Shown in pieces: positions 1 to 8,630 of a stretch of DNA of 64,000 nt. Position 1 is the stretch's first letter. Each line of letters starts with the position of its first letter. The notes under the pieces were generated by a model, which was not told the DNA's origin, did not search any database, and saw only the letters and a program-made list of their open reading frames with translations. The position numbers were made by a program, and so were the translations under genes. The DNA comes from ZC4RG20 sp963702105 (lineage in GTDB: Bacteria; Pseudomonadota; Gammaproteobacteria; Steroidobacterales; Rariloculaceae): the NCBI GenBank assembly GCA_963702105.1, contig OY969712.1, forward strand, positions 4,092,001 through 4,156,000, written 5' to 3'.

Positions 1-421
1 GATAGGGCCGCGCGCTCGCCGCAACGGCCGCGTCCACGAGCGCCCTCACGGGCATGCGGCACTCCTCGGCGAGCCCGAGCAGCAGACCCAGCTGCTCGCG
101 CGTGTAGTGGCCCGGCACGATGAATACCGCGTCGCGGTCTTCCCCGCCGAACTGTTTCCAGAGCCGGTCGAGCTGCGCGTATGCGAGCTCCGCCGCGCTG
201 CGGCCGTCGCCGAGGCCGGCCGAGCCGGGCTCGACGCTGAGCTGCGCCCAGTAGCGGTTGCTGACGTGGCGCGGCTTGAGGCGCGCCTGCGCATAGGCCG
301 GCGGGCCCGTTTCGATGTTGCGGCCCTCGACGAGCGCATAGCCGGGCTCGACGGCCAGCACGGCGTCGCCGTCGGCCACGACGAGCCCGGAGTCGTTGAG
401 GTCGAACGCGAGCGTGCCCAC
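1..421 (-). CDS. Hsp70-like / actin-fold ATPase protein, 3' end outside window
   Basis: The frame is open from a GTG at 421 to the window edge, giving 140 residues and no stop. The N-terminus (LAFDLNDSGLVVADG, then SPGYAL-like and RNIETGPPAYAQARL segments) looks like an actin/Hsp70-type nucleotide-binding fold, with phosphate-1 loop residues D-L-N-D-S-G. It is the last visible gene of a minus-strand operon and begins 8 bases beyond the stop of the TolQ/ExbB-like gene, so translational coupling is likely. No good ribosome site precedes the GTG, and no ATG is available upstream in frame. The family resemblance is from memory of Hsp70-like proteins; the ATPase assignment is inference because only the first third is visible. 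Confidence 0.65.
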   Translation of the reverse strand, partial: MGTLAFDLNDSGLVVADGDAVLAVEPGYALVEGRNIETGPPAYAQARLKPRHVSNRYWAQLSVEPGSAGLGDGRSAAELAYAQLDRLWKQFGGEDRDAVFIVPGHYTREQLGLLLGLAEECRMPVRALVDAAVAASARPY

Positions 422-428
422 GGAAGGA

Positions 429-1277
429 TCAGCTCGTGCCGTTGCGGCTGTGCATGTGGCGGATCAGGTTGTGGTCGACGTAGGTCTGCGCGTCGAGCAC
501 CAGGCCCTCCTGCATGAGCTGCAGCTGATGCACGAGGAACATGAGGACGATCGAGATCAGCAGCGCGACGAGCGTCGAGTTGAACGCCAACCCCAAGTTC
601 TGCGTCACGCCGCTGAGGTCGCCCTGCAGCGCTTTGTTGGCCTGGTCCATGGCCTGGCCGATACCGCGGACCGTGCCGATGAAGCCGATCGACGGGATGG
701 CCCAGGCGATGTAGCGGATCATCGCGAGCTCGGAGTCGAGCCGGTCCCCTTCGGCCTCGCAGACCGAATTCGCGACGGAGGAGACGTCCTGGACGTTGCG
801 CGTCGCACCGAAGCGGTCGAGGGCGGCGAGCAACAGCCGCGGCAGCAGCATTTTGCGAATCCGCTGCGGCAAAGCCTGCAGCGTGCGCGCGTACTCGCGC
901 GTGTCCTCCGGCAGCACGCGCACGCCCTCGCGGATCGGCAGCATCTCGCGCTGCAGCAAGGCCCGCTCGCGCTGCGTCGCCACGGCCTTGTAGCCCATGA
1001 GAGCGAAGGCCCAGATCCCGAGGATGATCTCCGACTCCTGCTCGAAGTCCTTGATCACGACCCAGAGCGAGCGCTCCGGCGTGTAGTTGCTCTCCTGCTG
1101 CATGCGCAGTGTCTGCTCCGCGATGATGGCGCTCGCCTTCGGGCGCACGATCGTCACGTAGACCGAATGCACGACGATGACCGCGATCACGAGCGAGAAC
1201 ACCTGATACAGGAACTCCTGCGGAAGTCCCCGCTTGATACGGCCGACGCCGCGGACCGGTACCCGTTCAACTGCCAT
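429..1277 (-). CDS. MotA/TolQ/ExbB-family proton channel protein
   Basis: 282 residues. An N-terminal membrane segment lies near residues 25-45 (VFSLVIAVIVVHSVYVTIV), followed by a long cytoplasmic domain. Two adjacent C-terminal membrane helices cover about residues 185-265 and include IPSIGFIGTVRGIGQAM and LGLAFNSTLVALLISIV. This is the TolQ/ExbB/MotA signature: a Gly-Thr-rich helix with a T(V/L)xGI motif, then a Thr-containing helix. Such proteins form inner-membrane pentamers that couple proton flow to movement of a partner (TolR/ExbD/MotB). No TolR/ExbD partner is visible. The neighbours are a PEGA/FGE protein and an Hsp70-like gene, so this is probably not a canonical Tol or Exb system. 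Family assignment is secure; the driven process is unknown. Confidence 0.88.
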   Translation of the reverse strand: MAVERVPVRGVGRIKRGLPQEFLYQVFSLVIAVIVVHSVYVTIVRPKASAIIAEQTLRMQQESNYTPERSLWVVIKDFEQESEIILGIWAFALMGYKAVATQRERALLQREMLPIREGVRVLPEDTREYARTLQALPQRIRKMLLPRLLLAALDRFGATRNVQDVSSVANSVCEAEGDRLDSELAMIRYIAWAIPSIGFIGTVRGIGQAMDQANKALQGDLSGVTQNLGLAFNSTLVALLISIVLMFLVHQLQLMQEGLVLDAQTYVDHNLIRHMHSRNGTS

Positions 1278-1298
1278 GACGACTCCTAGACTGCAAGG

Positions 1299-1751
1299 CT
1301 AAATATCGGCGGGAAACGTAACTTCCTGGTCGGGCTCGATCTGCTCGCTCGGCACGAATTCCCCGGGATCCTTCGGCGCGGCTTCGCCCGCGGCGCCCTT
1401 CTTCTGGCCGGCCGCGGGCGCGCCCGATTTCGCGCCGCCGGCGGCCGCCGCAGCGCTCTTGCCCGACGCGTTAGCGCCCGCCGCAGCGCTCTTGCCCGAC
1501 GCGTTAGCGCCCGCCGCAGCGGGCCCGGCCGAAGCCGAAGCCGAAGCCGAATCGGCCGGCTTCACGGCCCCGGCTGCAGGTGAGGCCGCATTGCCGGCCG
1601 ATGGCGCGGAGGGCGTCGCTGCTTGGGCCGCCGCCCGGCTCGAAGGCGCGGCGGCGGCCGCGCCGCCCGCGGGCGACTGCGCGTGGACGACCACCGAGAA
1701 CGCGGAGAGCCCGAGCGCGGCGGCCACCCATACGATCCTTTCGATCTTCAT
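1299..1751 (-). CDS. Ala/Gly/Ser-rich exported protein of unknown function
   Basis: 150 residues. A clear signal peptide (MKIERIVWVAAALGLSAFSVVVHAQ) is followed by an almost entirely Ala-Gly-Ser-Pro-Lys low-complexity stretch containing a duplicated GANASGKSAAA unit. A short ordered-looking acidic tail (GEFVPSEQIEPDQEVTFPADI) closes it. The gene lies between the FGE-like and channel genes with gaps of about 20 bases, so it is part of the operon. Low complexity makes homology unhelpful; the conserved tail may be the functional piece. It could be a periplasmic linker or a substrate of the neighbouring proteins (inference). Confidence 0.7.
   Translation of the reverse strand: MKIERIVWVAAALGLSAFSVVVHAQSPAGGAAAAAPSSRAAAQAATPSAPSAGNAASPAAGAVKPADSASASASAGPAAAGANASGKSAAAGANASGKSAAAAAGGAKSGAPAAGQKKGAAGEAAPKDPGEFVPSEQIEPDQEVTFPADI
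1446..1511. repeat. 33-bp tandem repeat inside the Ala-rich gene
   Basis: Two near-identical 33-base units lie head to tail and encode the repeated ASGKSAAAGAN block. Being a multiple of three, copy-number change would keep the frame. Confidence 0.75.
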
Positions 1752-1769
1752 CGCCCCTCCTTCACTGCG

Positions 1770-4208
1770 TCACTGCAGATTACGGGCAAGCCGGAAACCC
1801 AAATCCTCGCGCCCTTCGTCAGCGTAGTCTCGATAAGCCATGCGCAGATCCGTGACGGTCGCGCTGCGCCAGCTCGGGCCGCGTACGACGTGGAACCGCC
1901 CGTCGGTCGGCCCGAGCGGGTCCACGCTGACCTTATCCCCGGAGCCGGGCTCGACGCTCAGCGAATAGAAATCCTGCGTCCACTCGCTGACGTTGCCGCC
2001 CATGTCGTAAAGGCCGAGCGCATCCGGCGCAAAGCTGGCCACGGGCGCCGTGACCTTGAAGCCGTCGCTGTAGGTCACGAGCGTCGTCGGCAGCACCTGG
2101 GCCGCCGAGACGTCGGCGAAATTGCCGGAGCGGTCCGGCGGGGGCAGCTCCTGCCCCCAGGGATAGACGAGCGGCTTGTCGCGTTTCGCGAAGCGCGCGG
2201 CCCAGGCCCATTCCGCTTCGGTCGGCAGCCGGTAGCCGTCGCGCAGCGGCCGCACGGCGACCCATTGCCCGTCCTTCTGCTCATAGACGGGCTGCAGCCC
2301 GTCCTTGATGCTGAGCCAATTCAAGAACTGCGCGACGTCGTCCCAGCTCACGTGCACGACGGGCTGATCGTCGCCGTTCAGCGATAGCCCGTGAAAGCTG
2401 CCCGAGTCATGGCTCGCCTCGTAGGCGCGGAATTCCTTGTTCGTGACCTCGCGCACGCCGAGGTAGAACGCCTGCGAAAGCTTGACGCGGCGCTGGACCT
2501 CGTTCGAGCGGCGCCCCTGCTGCCCGCGCGGCGTTCCCATCGTGAATTCGCCGGCCGGGATCAGCTTGAGCTCCTCGCCGAGGCTCGTTCGCACGATCGG
2601 CGGGTAGCCGCTGCCCGAGCCCTGATCGAGCGCCACGAGCTCGTAGCGCAGCGTCTGCGCGTAGCCCGGCCGCGGCGTGACCTGCGTGCTCTTCGTCGCG
2701 TAACCCTGTGCGCGGATCTCGATCTTGTGGGGCAGCGCCGTGAGCCTCAAGTCGGCCGGCGTCGCGGCCTGCTCTTCGCCGTCCACGAAGACTGCCGCGC
2801 CCTTGGGTTGAGTCTCGACGTGCAGCTTGCCGTACTCGGCGACGAGATCGAGCGCGAGCTTGCGGCCGCTGTCGGCCGCGACGGACAGCGTCCGGCTCAC
2901 GGTCTCATAGCCTGGCTTGGCCACGGTCAGCTCGTGGTCGCGGCCCGGCCGCAGCCGCAGGGTCAGAGGCGTGCGGCCCTTGAACTCGCCGTCCACGGTC
3001 GCCGCAGCGCCGCCCGGCATGGTCGCGAGCTCGATGCGGCCGTCGGCCTGCGTGAGCTTGACGGGCGGCAGCTGCTGCGGCTGATCGGCGACGACCTCGA
3101 CACTGTTCTGCCATGCGTTGTAGCCGTGGAGCCTGACCTCGAGCGCGTGCTTCCCGGCCGTGAGCTCGAGCGAAGCCGGCGTCGTGCCGCGGGTCTGACC
3201 GTCTACGAGCACTTCGGCGCCGGCGGGCTCGGTCGTCAGCGAGACGGGCGCCCAGTTCGGCGTCATCTTGACGCTCAGCGTCTGGCGCTTGCCTTCGCCG
3301 GCGACGTCGAGCTCGCGTACCTCGGCGAGGTAGCGGTCCGCCGAGAACTCGAGCCGATGCTTGCCGGGCACGATATCCGCCGTGAGCGGCGTCTTACCGA
3401 GCGGCTTGCCGTCGAGCGCGACCTGCGCGGTCACATCCGGTTCGGCCTCGAGCGTGATCTTGCCGGGCAGCTTCGTCAGCGCGAGCTTGAGCGTCTGATC
3501 GGACGAGGGGCCGACCGTGATGACCGTGTCGAGCGGATAGTAACCGGGCAGCTCGGCCGTGACTCGATGGCGGCCCGAGCGCAGCAGCATGCGGTCGGAC
3601 AGGTGCAGCTTGAGCAGCGTGCCCGGCAGCGAGACGCTTGCGGGCTGCGGCGTGAACTCGAGCTGAACGGACTTCGCCGTGAACGCGAACCACGCGAGCA
3701 AAGCCAGCACGGCGAAGCCGATCGAAACGATGATCGTAGAGGGGCTCGGCAGCCTCGAGCGCGGCGCGCTCGCGGGCGCCGCGTCGGCCCGGAACGCGAT
3801 CGGTTTGATCTCGACCTCGTCGGTGGCCCCGGCGCCGCGCGCGAGCTCGTCGAGATCCGGCGGCGCGGTGTCGCCCGCCGTGATGATCGCGTCCACGACG
3901 AGCGTGAGCCGGCCGCCGCCGACCCGGCACGCGAGACGCGCGCTGTCGAGCGCGACGACGTCGCCGTCGGCGAGCCGGCGCGTCGCGGCTACGGGCTCGC
4001 CGCCGACGCGCAGGTTGCGCGTGCCGCGCGCGGGATCGAGGAAGAACACCCCGTCGAGCACGCCGATGCGCACGGAGCCCTGCACGCCCGCGATCGTGAT
4101 GTCGTCCTGCGCCGATCCGCCGATCGAGACCGGCATCGAGTCGGCGCCGAAGCGACGGACGCGGCCGCCGAAATCGGTCGTGAGCACCCAGTCGGGGCCT
4201 TCGCTCAT
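1770..4208 (-). CDS. FHA-like, PEGA-repeat and formylglycine-generating-enzyme-like (SUMF1/EgtB/PvdO) membrane protein
   Basis: 812 residues from ATG at 4208, chosen because AAGGAAGG lies about 10 bases upstream; an in-frame ATG at 4247 has no such site. Order of parts: an N-terminal beta-rich FHA-like region (about 1-115); a membrane helix near 155-180 (IIVSIGFAVLALLAWFAFTA); four to five PEGA-type repeats (about 185-560) with motifs such as VDGQTRGTTPASLEL and VDGEFKGRTPLTLRL; and a C-terminal FGE-sulfatase domain (about 575-812) with IPAGEFTMG, VVHVSWDDV, RLPTEAEWAWAAR, GNVSEWTQDF and GFRLA. The FGE fold occurs in formylglycine synthases, ergothioneine synthase EgtB and non-catalytic binding modules. 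I do not see the copper-binding cysteine pair of true FGE, so catalysis is doubtful. The topology suggests a cytoplasmic FHA-like end and a periplasmic remainder, matching the nearby Ser/Thr kinase as a phospho-reader partner (inference). Confidence 0.87.
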   Translation of the reverse strand: MSEGPDWVLTTDFGGRVRRFGADSMPVSIGGSAQDDITIAGVQGSVRIGVLDGVFFLDPARGTRNLRVGGEPVAATRRLADGDVVALDSARLACRVGGGRLTLVVDAIITAGDTAPPDLDELARGAGATDEVEIKPIAFRADAAPASAPRSRLPSPSTIIVSIGFAVLALLAWFAFTAKSVQLEFTPQPASVSLPGTLLKLHLSDRMLLRSGRHRVTAELPGYYPLDTVITVGPSSDQTLKLALTKLPGKITLEAEPDVTAQVALDGKPLGKTPLTADIVPGKHRLEFSADRYLAEVRELDVAGEGKRQTLSVKMTPNWAPVSLTTEPAGAEVLVDGQTRGTTPASLELTAGKHALEVRLHGYNAWQNSVEVVADQPQQLPPVKLTQADGRIELATMPGGAAATVDGEFKGRTPLTLRLRPGRDHELTVAKPGYETVSRTLSVAADSGRKLALDLVAEYGKLHVETQPKGAAVFVDGEEQAATPADLRLTALPHKIEIRAQGYATKSTQVTPRPGYAQTLRYELVALDQGSGSGYPPIVRTSLGEELKLIPAGEFTMGTPRGQQGRRSNEVQRRVKLSQAFYLGVREVTNKEFRAYEASHDSGSFHGLSLNGDDQPVVHVSWDDVAQFLNWLSIKDGLQPVYEQKDGQWVAVRPLRDGYRLPTEAEWAWAARFAKRDKPLVYPWGQELPPPDRSGNFADVSAAQVLPTTLVTYSDGFKVTAPVASFAPDALGLYDMGGNVSEWTQDFYSLSVEPGSGDKVSVDPLGPTDGRFHVVRGPSWRSATVTDLRMAYRDYADEGREDLGFRLARNLQ

Positions 4209-4269
4209 CCGTGCAATTCCTTCCTTTGCGTGTCTACCGGCGTTCATGGCGTCTCGGACTCATCGAGGG

Positions 4270-5898
4270 TCAGATCTGTTCCGTGCAGACGACGCTGACG
4301 GGATCGGGCGCGCGGCCCGGCTGCACCGTGAACGTCTTGCGGACGTCGCGGTAGCCGTCGCGCGACCCGATCGCCACGTACTGACCCGGACGCAGCTGCA
4401 GTTCCTTCGCGTCGAACGTCCCGAGCCGGCCGACGCGGTAGACCGTGACCTCGGTCTGCTGGTCCGACTTGAGCTCGACGGTCACGGGCGTCGTGGCCTT
4501 GTGGATCAATCCGTCGAGCGCCGAGATTTGTCCCTTGAGACGGCTGCCGGGATCGGCGACGGCGCGAGCCTGCTCGAGCAGCCCGCGCGCGGCGGCGAGC
4601 ACCTCGTCGCCGAAGAGCAGCTGAGGATGGCCGATGAGGTTCTCGAGCTTGGCGTCGAGATCCTCTCGCTTTTGCGCGTGCGCGAGCCCTTTCTTGGCGA
4701 AATCCAGGCTCGGATCCTCGGCCAAAGCCGCCTGGTACTGCTCGATCGCGCGGTCCCAGAGCTCGCGGCGCTCGAATGCCAGGGCGCGTATGCGCGCGAG
4801 GGAGATCCGCCCGAGCTGCAGCCCCTGCCGGGCCTGCACGAGACCGTCGCGGGCATCCGCCGACTTCGGGCGCATGGCGAGGGCCGTCTTGAACTGCTGC
4901 TCGGCCGTCGAGTAGTCCTTGGACCCGAGCGCGCTGAAGCCTTTCGACATGAGGCCCTCGAACTTCTCGTCGGCGATGCGCTGCCTGACCTCGGCGAGCG
5001 ACTCGTTCGCGGGCTTCCATTCGGGATCGATCGCGGCGGCCTTCGAGTACGCCTCCGCAGCGTTGGCGAGGAGGCCTCGCTCACGCAGCGCGTCGCCCTC
5101 GCGCATGAGCGCCAGCACGTCGGGCAGCTTCTTCGCGCGTGCCTGACCGGCCTTGGCCGCCGCATTGCCCGCATCGACGGCGAGCACGAGCGCGAACTGC
5201 CGGCCCGCGAGCGCCGCGTTGCCGACCTCGAGCGCCTGACGACCCGCGTCGAGGGCCTTCTGCGTGATCTCGGCCGAGCGGGCCAGCAGATCCTTGCCGA
5301 TGTCGAGCGCCTTGCCGTAGGCGGCGATCGCATCCTGATAGGACTTGTTCAGATAGGCGTCGTCGCCGGCCTTGCTCGCGTTCGTGTAGCTCGTGTAATC
5401 CGCACCGCCCCAGCTCGCGACCGACATTTCCTTGAGGCTCTGCTGCTGCGTCAACAGCTTCGCGAGCAGCGATTCCGTCTGGTCCGCGAGCTGCTTTTCC
5501 TGCTCCGGCGTAAGGGTGGGCTTCGGCGGCGCGGGCGGCGCCTTCGCGGGCGCGGCGGCCTGCGGCGCCGGGGAGCCCCCGTCCTGCTGAACCCAGCGGG
5601 GCAGCAGCACGAAGACCCCGATGACCGCGGCCGCGAGCAGAACGCCGACTGCCGCGAGCAGCGGCCGGCCTATCCCGAACCCGCCCTCCTCGGGCTCATC
5701 CGGAAACGAGCCCGAAGCCTCTCCGCCGGCTGTGCCGAACGACGGCCTGACGGGCGCGATGGCCTCCTCGTGCTCGCGATGCTGTGTCTCGGTCTCCACG
5801 CCTGGACTCTTCCCTGCGACGGGCTCTTCCTCCGCGTTGCTGACGGCCCTCGATTTCGCCGGCCTCGGAGCGGTGGGGTACGGCGTCACGGAGCGCAC
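4270..5898 (-). CDS. Single-pass membrane TPR-repeat protein
   Basis: Up to 542 residues from a GTG at 5898 that overlaps the kinase stop by 13 bases. Later GTGs, including one near 5800 preceded by an AGGGAAGAG site, are also possible, so the start is unsure. A cytoplasmic N-terminus is followed by a membrane helix near residues 77-102 (LLAAVGVLLAAAVIGVFVLL), a Pro-Ala linker, then helical TPR-like repeats (GKALDIGKDLL, YSKAAAIDPEWKPANESL, FKTALAMRPKSADARDGL, YQAALAEDPSLDFAKKGL). A C-terminal beta region (about 460-542, VTVYRVGRLGTF, GSRDGYRDVRKTFTVQPGR) resembles a PEGA module. TPRs are protein-interaction scaffolds, so this is likely an assembly subunit in the same membrane complex as the PEGA/FGE protein. 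Confidence 0.85.
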   Translation of the reverse strand: MRSVTPYPTAPRPAKSRAVSNAEEEPVAGKSPGVETETQHREHEEAIAPVRPSFGTAGGEASGSFPDEPEEGGFGIGRPLLAAVGVLLAAAVIGVFVLLPRWVQQDGGSPAPQAAAPAKAPPAPPKPTLTPEQEKQLADQTESLLAKLLTQQQSLKEMSVASWGGADYTSYTNASKAGDDAYLNKSYQDAIAAYGKALDIGKDLLARSAEITQKALDAGRQALEVGNAALAGRQFALVLAVDAGNAAAKAGQARAKKLPDVLALMREGDALRERGLLANAAEAYSKAAAIDPEWKPANESLAEVRQRIADEKFEGLMSKGFSALGSKDYSTAEQQFKTALAMRPKSADARDGLVQARQGLQLGRISLARIRALAFERRELWDRAIEQYQAALAEDPSLDFAKKGLAHAQKREDLDAKLENLIGHPQLLFGDEVLAAARGLLEQARAVADPGSRLKGQISALDGLIHKATTPVTVELKSDQQTEVTVYRVGRLGTFDAKELQLRPGQYVAIGSRDGYRDVRKTFTVQPGRAPDPVSVVCTEQI

Positions 5899-6920
5899 CC
5901 GGCGGTGGCCGTGGGCGCTCCGAATCCGAACCCCGTGCGTACTGATTCTATGACATCGCAGAATTCTGTTAGTGTCCCGACGGCCACAGGTTCCGTCGCC
6001 GTCAATGCCGCCATGATCCTGGCAATGAGCGCTTCCAGGGCCTCGACCCCTTGGGGCCGCCGCTGCCTTTCCGCGTGCCGCTCGGTGCCGAGCGCGGGAA
6101 GTTGCGGGACGAGCGGCCGCGGCGGACCGGCTCCGCGTGCCCGGTCCGGCCGCGGACCATAGGGCAACCGTCCGGACAGCAATTGATAGAGCAGCACCGC
6201 AAAGCCGTAGACGTCGTCCTCGGGCGCCGCACGGTCGGCGGCGTACCGCAGGGGCCGATACGCCGCGGTCCCCGGCGCCGTGCGGCGCGCGGCGCCGATG
6301 GGCAGCGCAGACCCGAAATCGGCGAGCACGGCCGCGCCCGGCGACTCGTCCGCAGGCGCGCGGAACAGCACGTTGCGCGGCGTCACGTCGCCATGCACGA
6401 AGCCGCGCGCGTGTACGTGCCGAAGCGCGGCGCCGACCTGCGCGGCCGCGCCTAGCCAGTGCCGCGGCGCGGCGCCGAGCAGCGGCACGAGATCGCCGCC
6501 CTCGAGATAGTCGAGGACGAGCATGGGTCCCGGGGCCGGCTCGAGCAGGCCCAGGACCTCAACGACGTGAGCGTGGCCGAGCGCGGCAAGCACGCGGTGC
6601 TCGCGGCGAAGCCACGCGGCCGTGCCGGGATGTCCCGCAACCGCGGCCGCGGCCGTCTTGACCGCGACCGTGCGCGACGCAGGGACAACCGGCCGCGCCG
6701 CGCCGAGCGGGCCATCGCCGGGGCGAGGCCGGGCCTCGCGCGGCGGGACCTCCGCGCGCCAAACGTCGACGTACCGACCGCGGTGCAGCGGCGCGAGGAG
6801 CCGTAGGCCTCCGAGGGAGTCCCCGAACGCGCGCACTCCGGAAGCAGCGGAAGCGAAAGGCGGCGCGAGCCTTGCTGGCTGCGCGACCTCAGGCGCCGCC
6901 GGCCTTGCCCTGGCGGGCAT
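5886..6920 (-). CDS. Serine/threonine protein kinase, eukaryotic-type
   Basis: 344 residues. Kinase landmarks are visible: the ATP-binding lysine in VAVKTA, the catalytic loop HGDVTPRNVLF (HxDxxxxN) and the metal-binding ADFGSA, then a GTAAYRPL activation/P+1-like segment and DVYGFAVLLYQLLSGRLPYG of subdomain IX. The glycine loop is weak (LHRGRYVDVW has one glycine of the usual GxGxxG), and HRD is HGD, so activity may be atypical. No membrane helix or sensor domain follows. The gene overlaps the upstream lipoprotein gene by about 30 bases and the downstream TPR gene by 13, implying coupling. An FHA-like protein two genes down is a plausible reader of its phosphorylation (inference). Confidence 0.87.
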   Translation of the reverse strand: MPARARPAAPEVAQPARLAPPFASAASGVRAFGDSLGGLRLLAPLHRGRYVDVWRAEVPPREARPRPGDGPLGAARPVVPASRTVAVKTAAAAVAGHPGTAAWLRREHRVLAALGHAHVVEVLGLLEPAPGPMLVLDYLEGGDLVPLLGAAPRHWLGAAAQVGAALRHVHARGFVHGDVTPRNVLFRAPADESPGAAVLADFGSALPIGAARRTAPGTAAYRPLRYAADRAAPEDDVYGFAVLLYQLLSGRLPYGPRPDRARGAGPPRPLVPQLPALGTERHAERQRRPQGVEALEALIARIMAALTATEPVAVGTLTEFCDVIESVRTGFGFGAPTATAGCAP

Positions 6921-8586
6921 CGGCGGTCACTCCCGTGCCCGCGGCCGGGTTCTGCTGCGGCGCGCCCGCGGAGCTTGCGTCCTTGCCGGCCGGGGCCGCA
7001 CCGTCCGCCGCGGCCTGCGTCGAGGTCGGTGTCGCCGAGGTCGGTGTCGCTGATGGTGTCGAAAGCGGCGTCGACGTCGAAGGCTGCGGCGCCAACGTCT
7101 GGGGCGCCGAAGTTTGCGTCGCCGAAGGCTGGGTCGCCGAGGTCGGGCGCGCGGAAGTCTGGGGCGAAGGCGAGCTCTGCGTCGACGTAGCAGCACTCCG
7201 ACCGGAGACGGAACTCTGCGCCGAGGTCGGGCTCTGGGCCGAGGCAGCCGGCTGGGGCACCGTCGAGGTCGCGGGCGCGGCGGCTCGCAGGTCGTTCGAG
7301 CCCGGCTGATCCGTGCCGGAGCCGTCGATCTGGCCCGCGGCCTTCGAATCCTCGGAGGCCGGGGCCTCGTAGACCTTGACCTCCTCGGGCGAGAAGCCCG
7401 TCTCGTTCTCGAACATGCGCTGCAGCAGATCGCGCCATTCCTGATACTGCGCGTCGACCGTGCCCGTGAGGCGGTGCTGCGTGCCTTTGATGTCCACGAC
7501 GAGCGGGCGAACGTTGTCGTTGAAGCTCGATGTCACCTCCTCGAGCGAGTCGGTGTGCATCTTCTTTTCCTGCCGCCGCACGGCCGCCGACTTCAGCATG
7601 TCCGTGCCCATGTACATGAGCGCGTCCGTCACGACGCGGTCGGAGAAGGCGTTGTGGCCGCCGCTCGTGCCGTAGACGACCGAAGCCAGGATCGAGGCGA
7701 TGCCGAGTCCCGTGCGCCAGCGCGCCGACTTCTGGAGCTCATGAATTGCGATCGCTTCCTCGCGCGCGGACTGTCGCCAGCCGTCGTAGGAATCCTCCGC
7801 GTCGTTCGCGAACTTCGTGTAGTGCTCGTTCAACGTGTCCATGAACAAGCGGTCGCGCGCGCGCACGCGCTCGGTCCGGTCGAACATCGGGTCGCCGTCG
7901 GCCGGCAACCGGTTGAGCTCGTAGCGGCCGTCCTTTTCCTCTTTGACGTAGCCCGCGAAGGCATCGGGACTCAAAGCATCCGCGTAGCGCAAGGCCGCCA
8001 CGCGGCGGACCTCCTTGAGATCGTCGGCCGAGAAATTCTTCTGCGCGGCCGCAAGATCGTTGGCGATCTCGTTGAAGATGTCCTGGTAAGGATCGACATT
8101 CGGATAGCGCTGCCGGTCGTAGGCGCCTTCGGCGGTCTCGAGCTCGTAGTCCTTGTCGAGCCAGACCCTGCCCGTGGCGTCGACGGCCTTGGCGTGCAGC
8201 CTCACGATGTCGCCGTCGGACTGCAGGATCTTCGTCTTGACGTTGATGTCCGCGGCCGTCGTCGGCTGCGGCGTGACCCAGACGGAGCCCCAGTGACCGC
8301 TGTTCTGCAGCGTATCCCGCAGGTCGACCGCCATGTACATCGATTCGGCCCGCCGGACCTGCACGAACGTGCCTTCGCGAACCAGCTTTTCCTTGACCTC
8401 GGGCGCGACCTCGCCGTTGGGCACGCCGGGGTCGAAGACGTCGACGCCTACGTCGAGCAGTTGGCTCTGCGGAATCGTGTGCGTCTCCGGGACGAGCTTC
8501 ACGGAGTGCGCGAGCATGATTTCTTCGGACGAGCACCCGGCGAGCAGGCATGTGCTCGCGAGCGCGCATAAGGCCAGATTTCGCAT
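6889..8586 (-). CDS. Lipoprotein of unknown function with Ser/Thr/Ala/Pro-rich tail
   Basis: 565 residues from ATG at 8586, preceded by GAGGAATTACGGAG. The N-terminus (MRNLALCALASTCLLAGCSS) is a classic lipoprotein signal with LAGC lipobox. Residues 20 to about 420 look globular: beta strands and amphipathic helices, plus a hydrophobic segment GLGIASILASVVYGTSG that may touch the membrane. The last 140 residues are low complexity (STSTPLSTPSATPTS and similar). I do not recognise the family. It is second in the operon and overlaps the kinase start. Likely an envelope-anchored subunit of the same assembly. Confidence 0.82.
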   Translation of the reverse strand: MRNLALCALASTCLLAGCSSEEIMLAHSVKLVPETHTIPQSQLLDVGVDVFDPGVPNGEVAPEVKEKLVREGTFVQVRRAESMYMAVDLRDTLQNSGHWGSVWVTPQPTTAADINVKTKILQSDGDIVRLHAKAVDATGRVWLDKDYELETAEGAYDRQRYPNVDPYQDIFNEIANDLAAAQKNFSADDLKEVRRVAALRYADALSPDAFAGYVKEEKDGRYELNRLPADGDPMFDRTERVRARDRLFMDTLNEHYTKFANDAEDSYDGWRQSAREEAIAIHELQKSARWRTGLGIASILASVVYGTSGGHNAFSDRVVTDALMYMGTDMLKSAAVRRQEKKMHTDSLEEVTSSFNDNVRPLVVDIKGTQHRLTGTVDAQYQEWRDLLQRMFENETGFSPEEVKVYEAPASEDSKAAGQIDGSGTDQPGSNDLRAAAPATSTVPQPAASAQSPTSAQSSVSGRSAATSTQSSPSPQTSARPTSATQPSATQTSAPQTLAPQPSTSTPLSTPSATPTSATPTSTQAAADGAAPAGKDASSAGAPQQNPAAGTGVTADARQGKAGGA

Positions 8587-8630
8587 CTCCGTAATTCCTC
8601 CTGCCGTGTCGGTTCCTTCCGTCGGCCTCC

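Noticed and set aside
3679..6162. Plus-strand open frame of 827 codons
   Set aside because: Antisense to the PEGA/FGE and TPR genes, Arg/Ala-rich with no recognisable domain.
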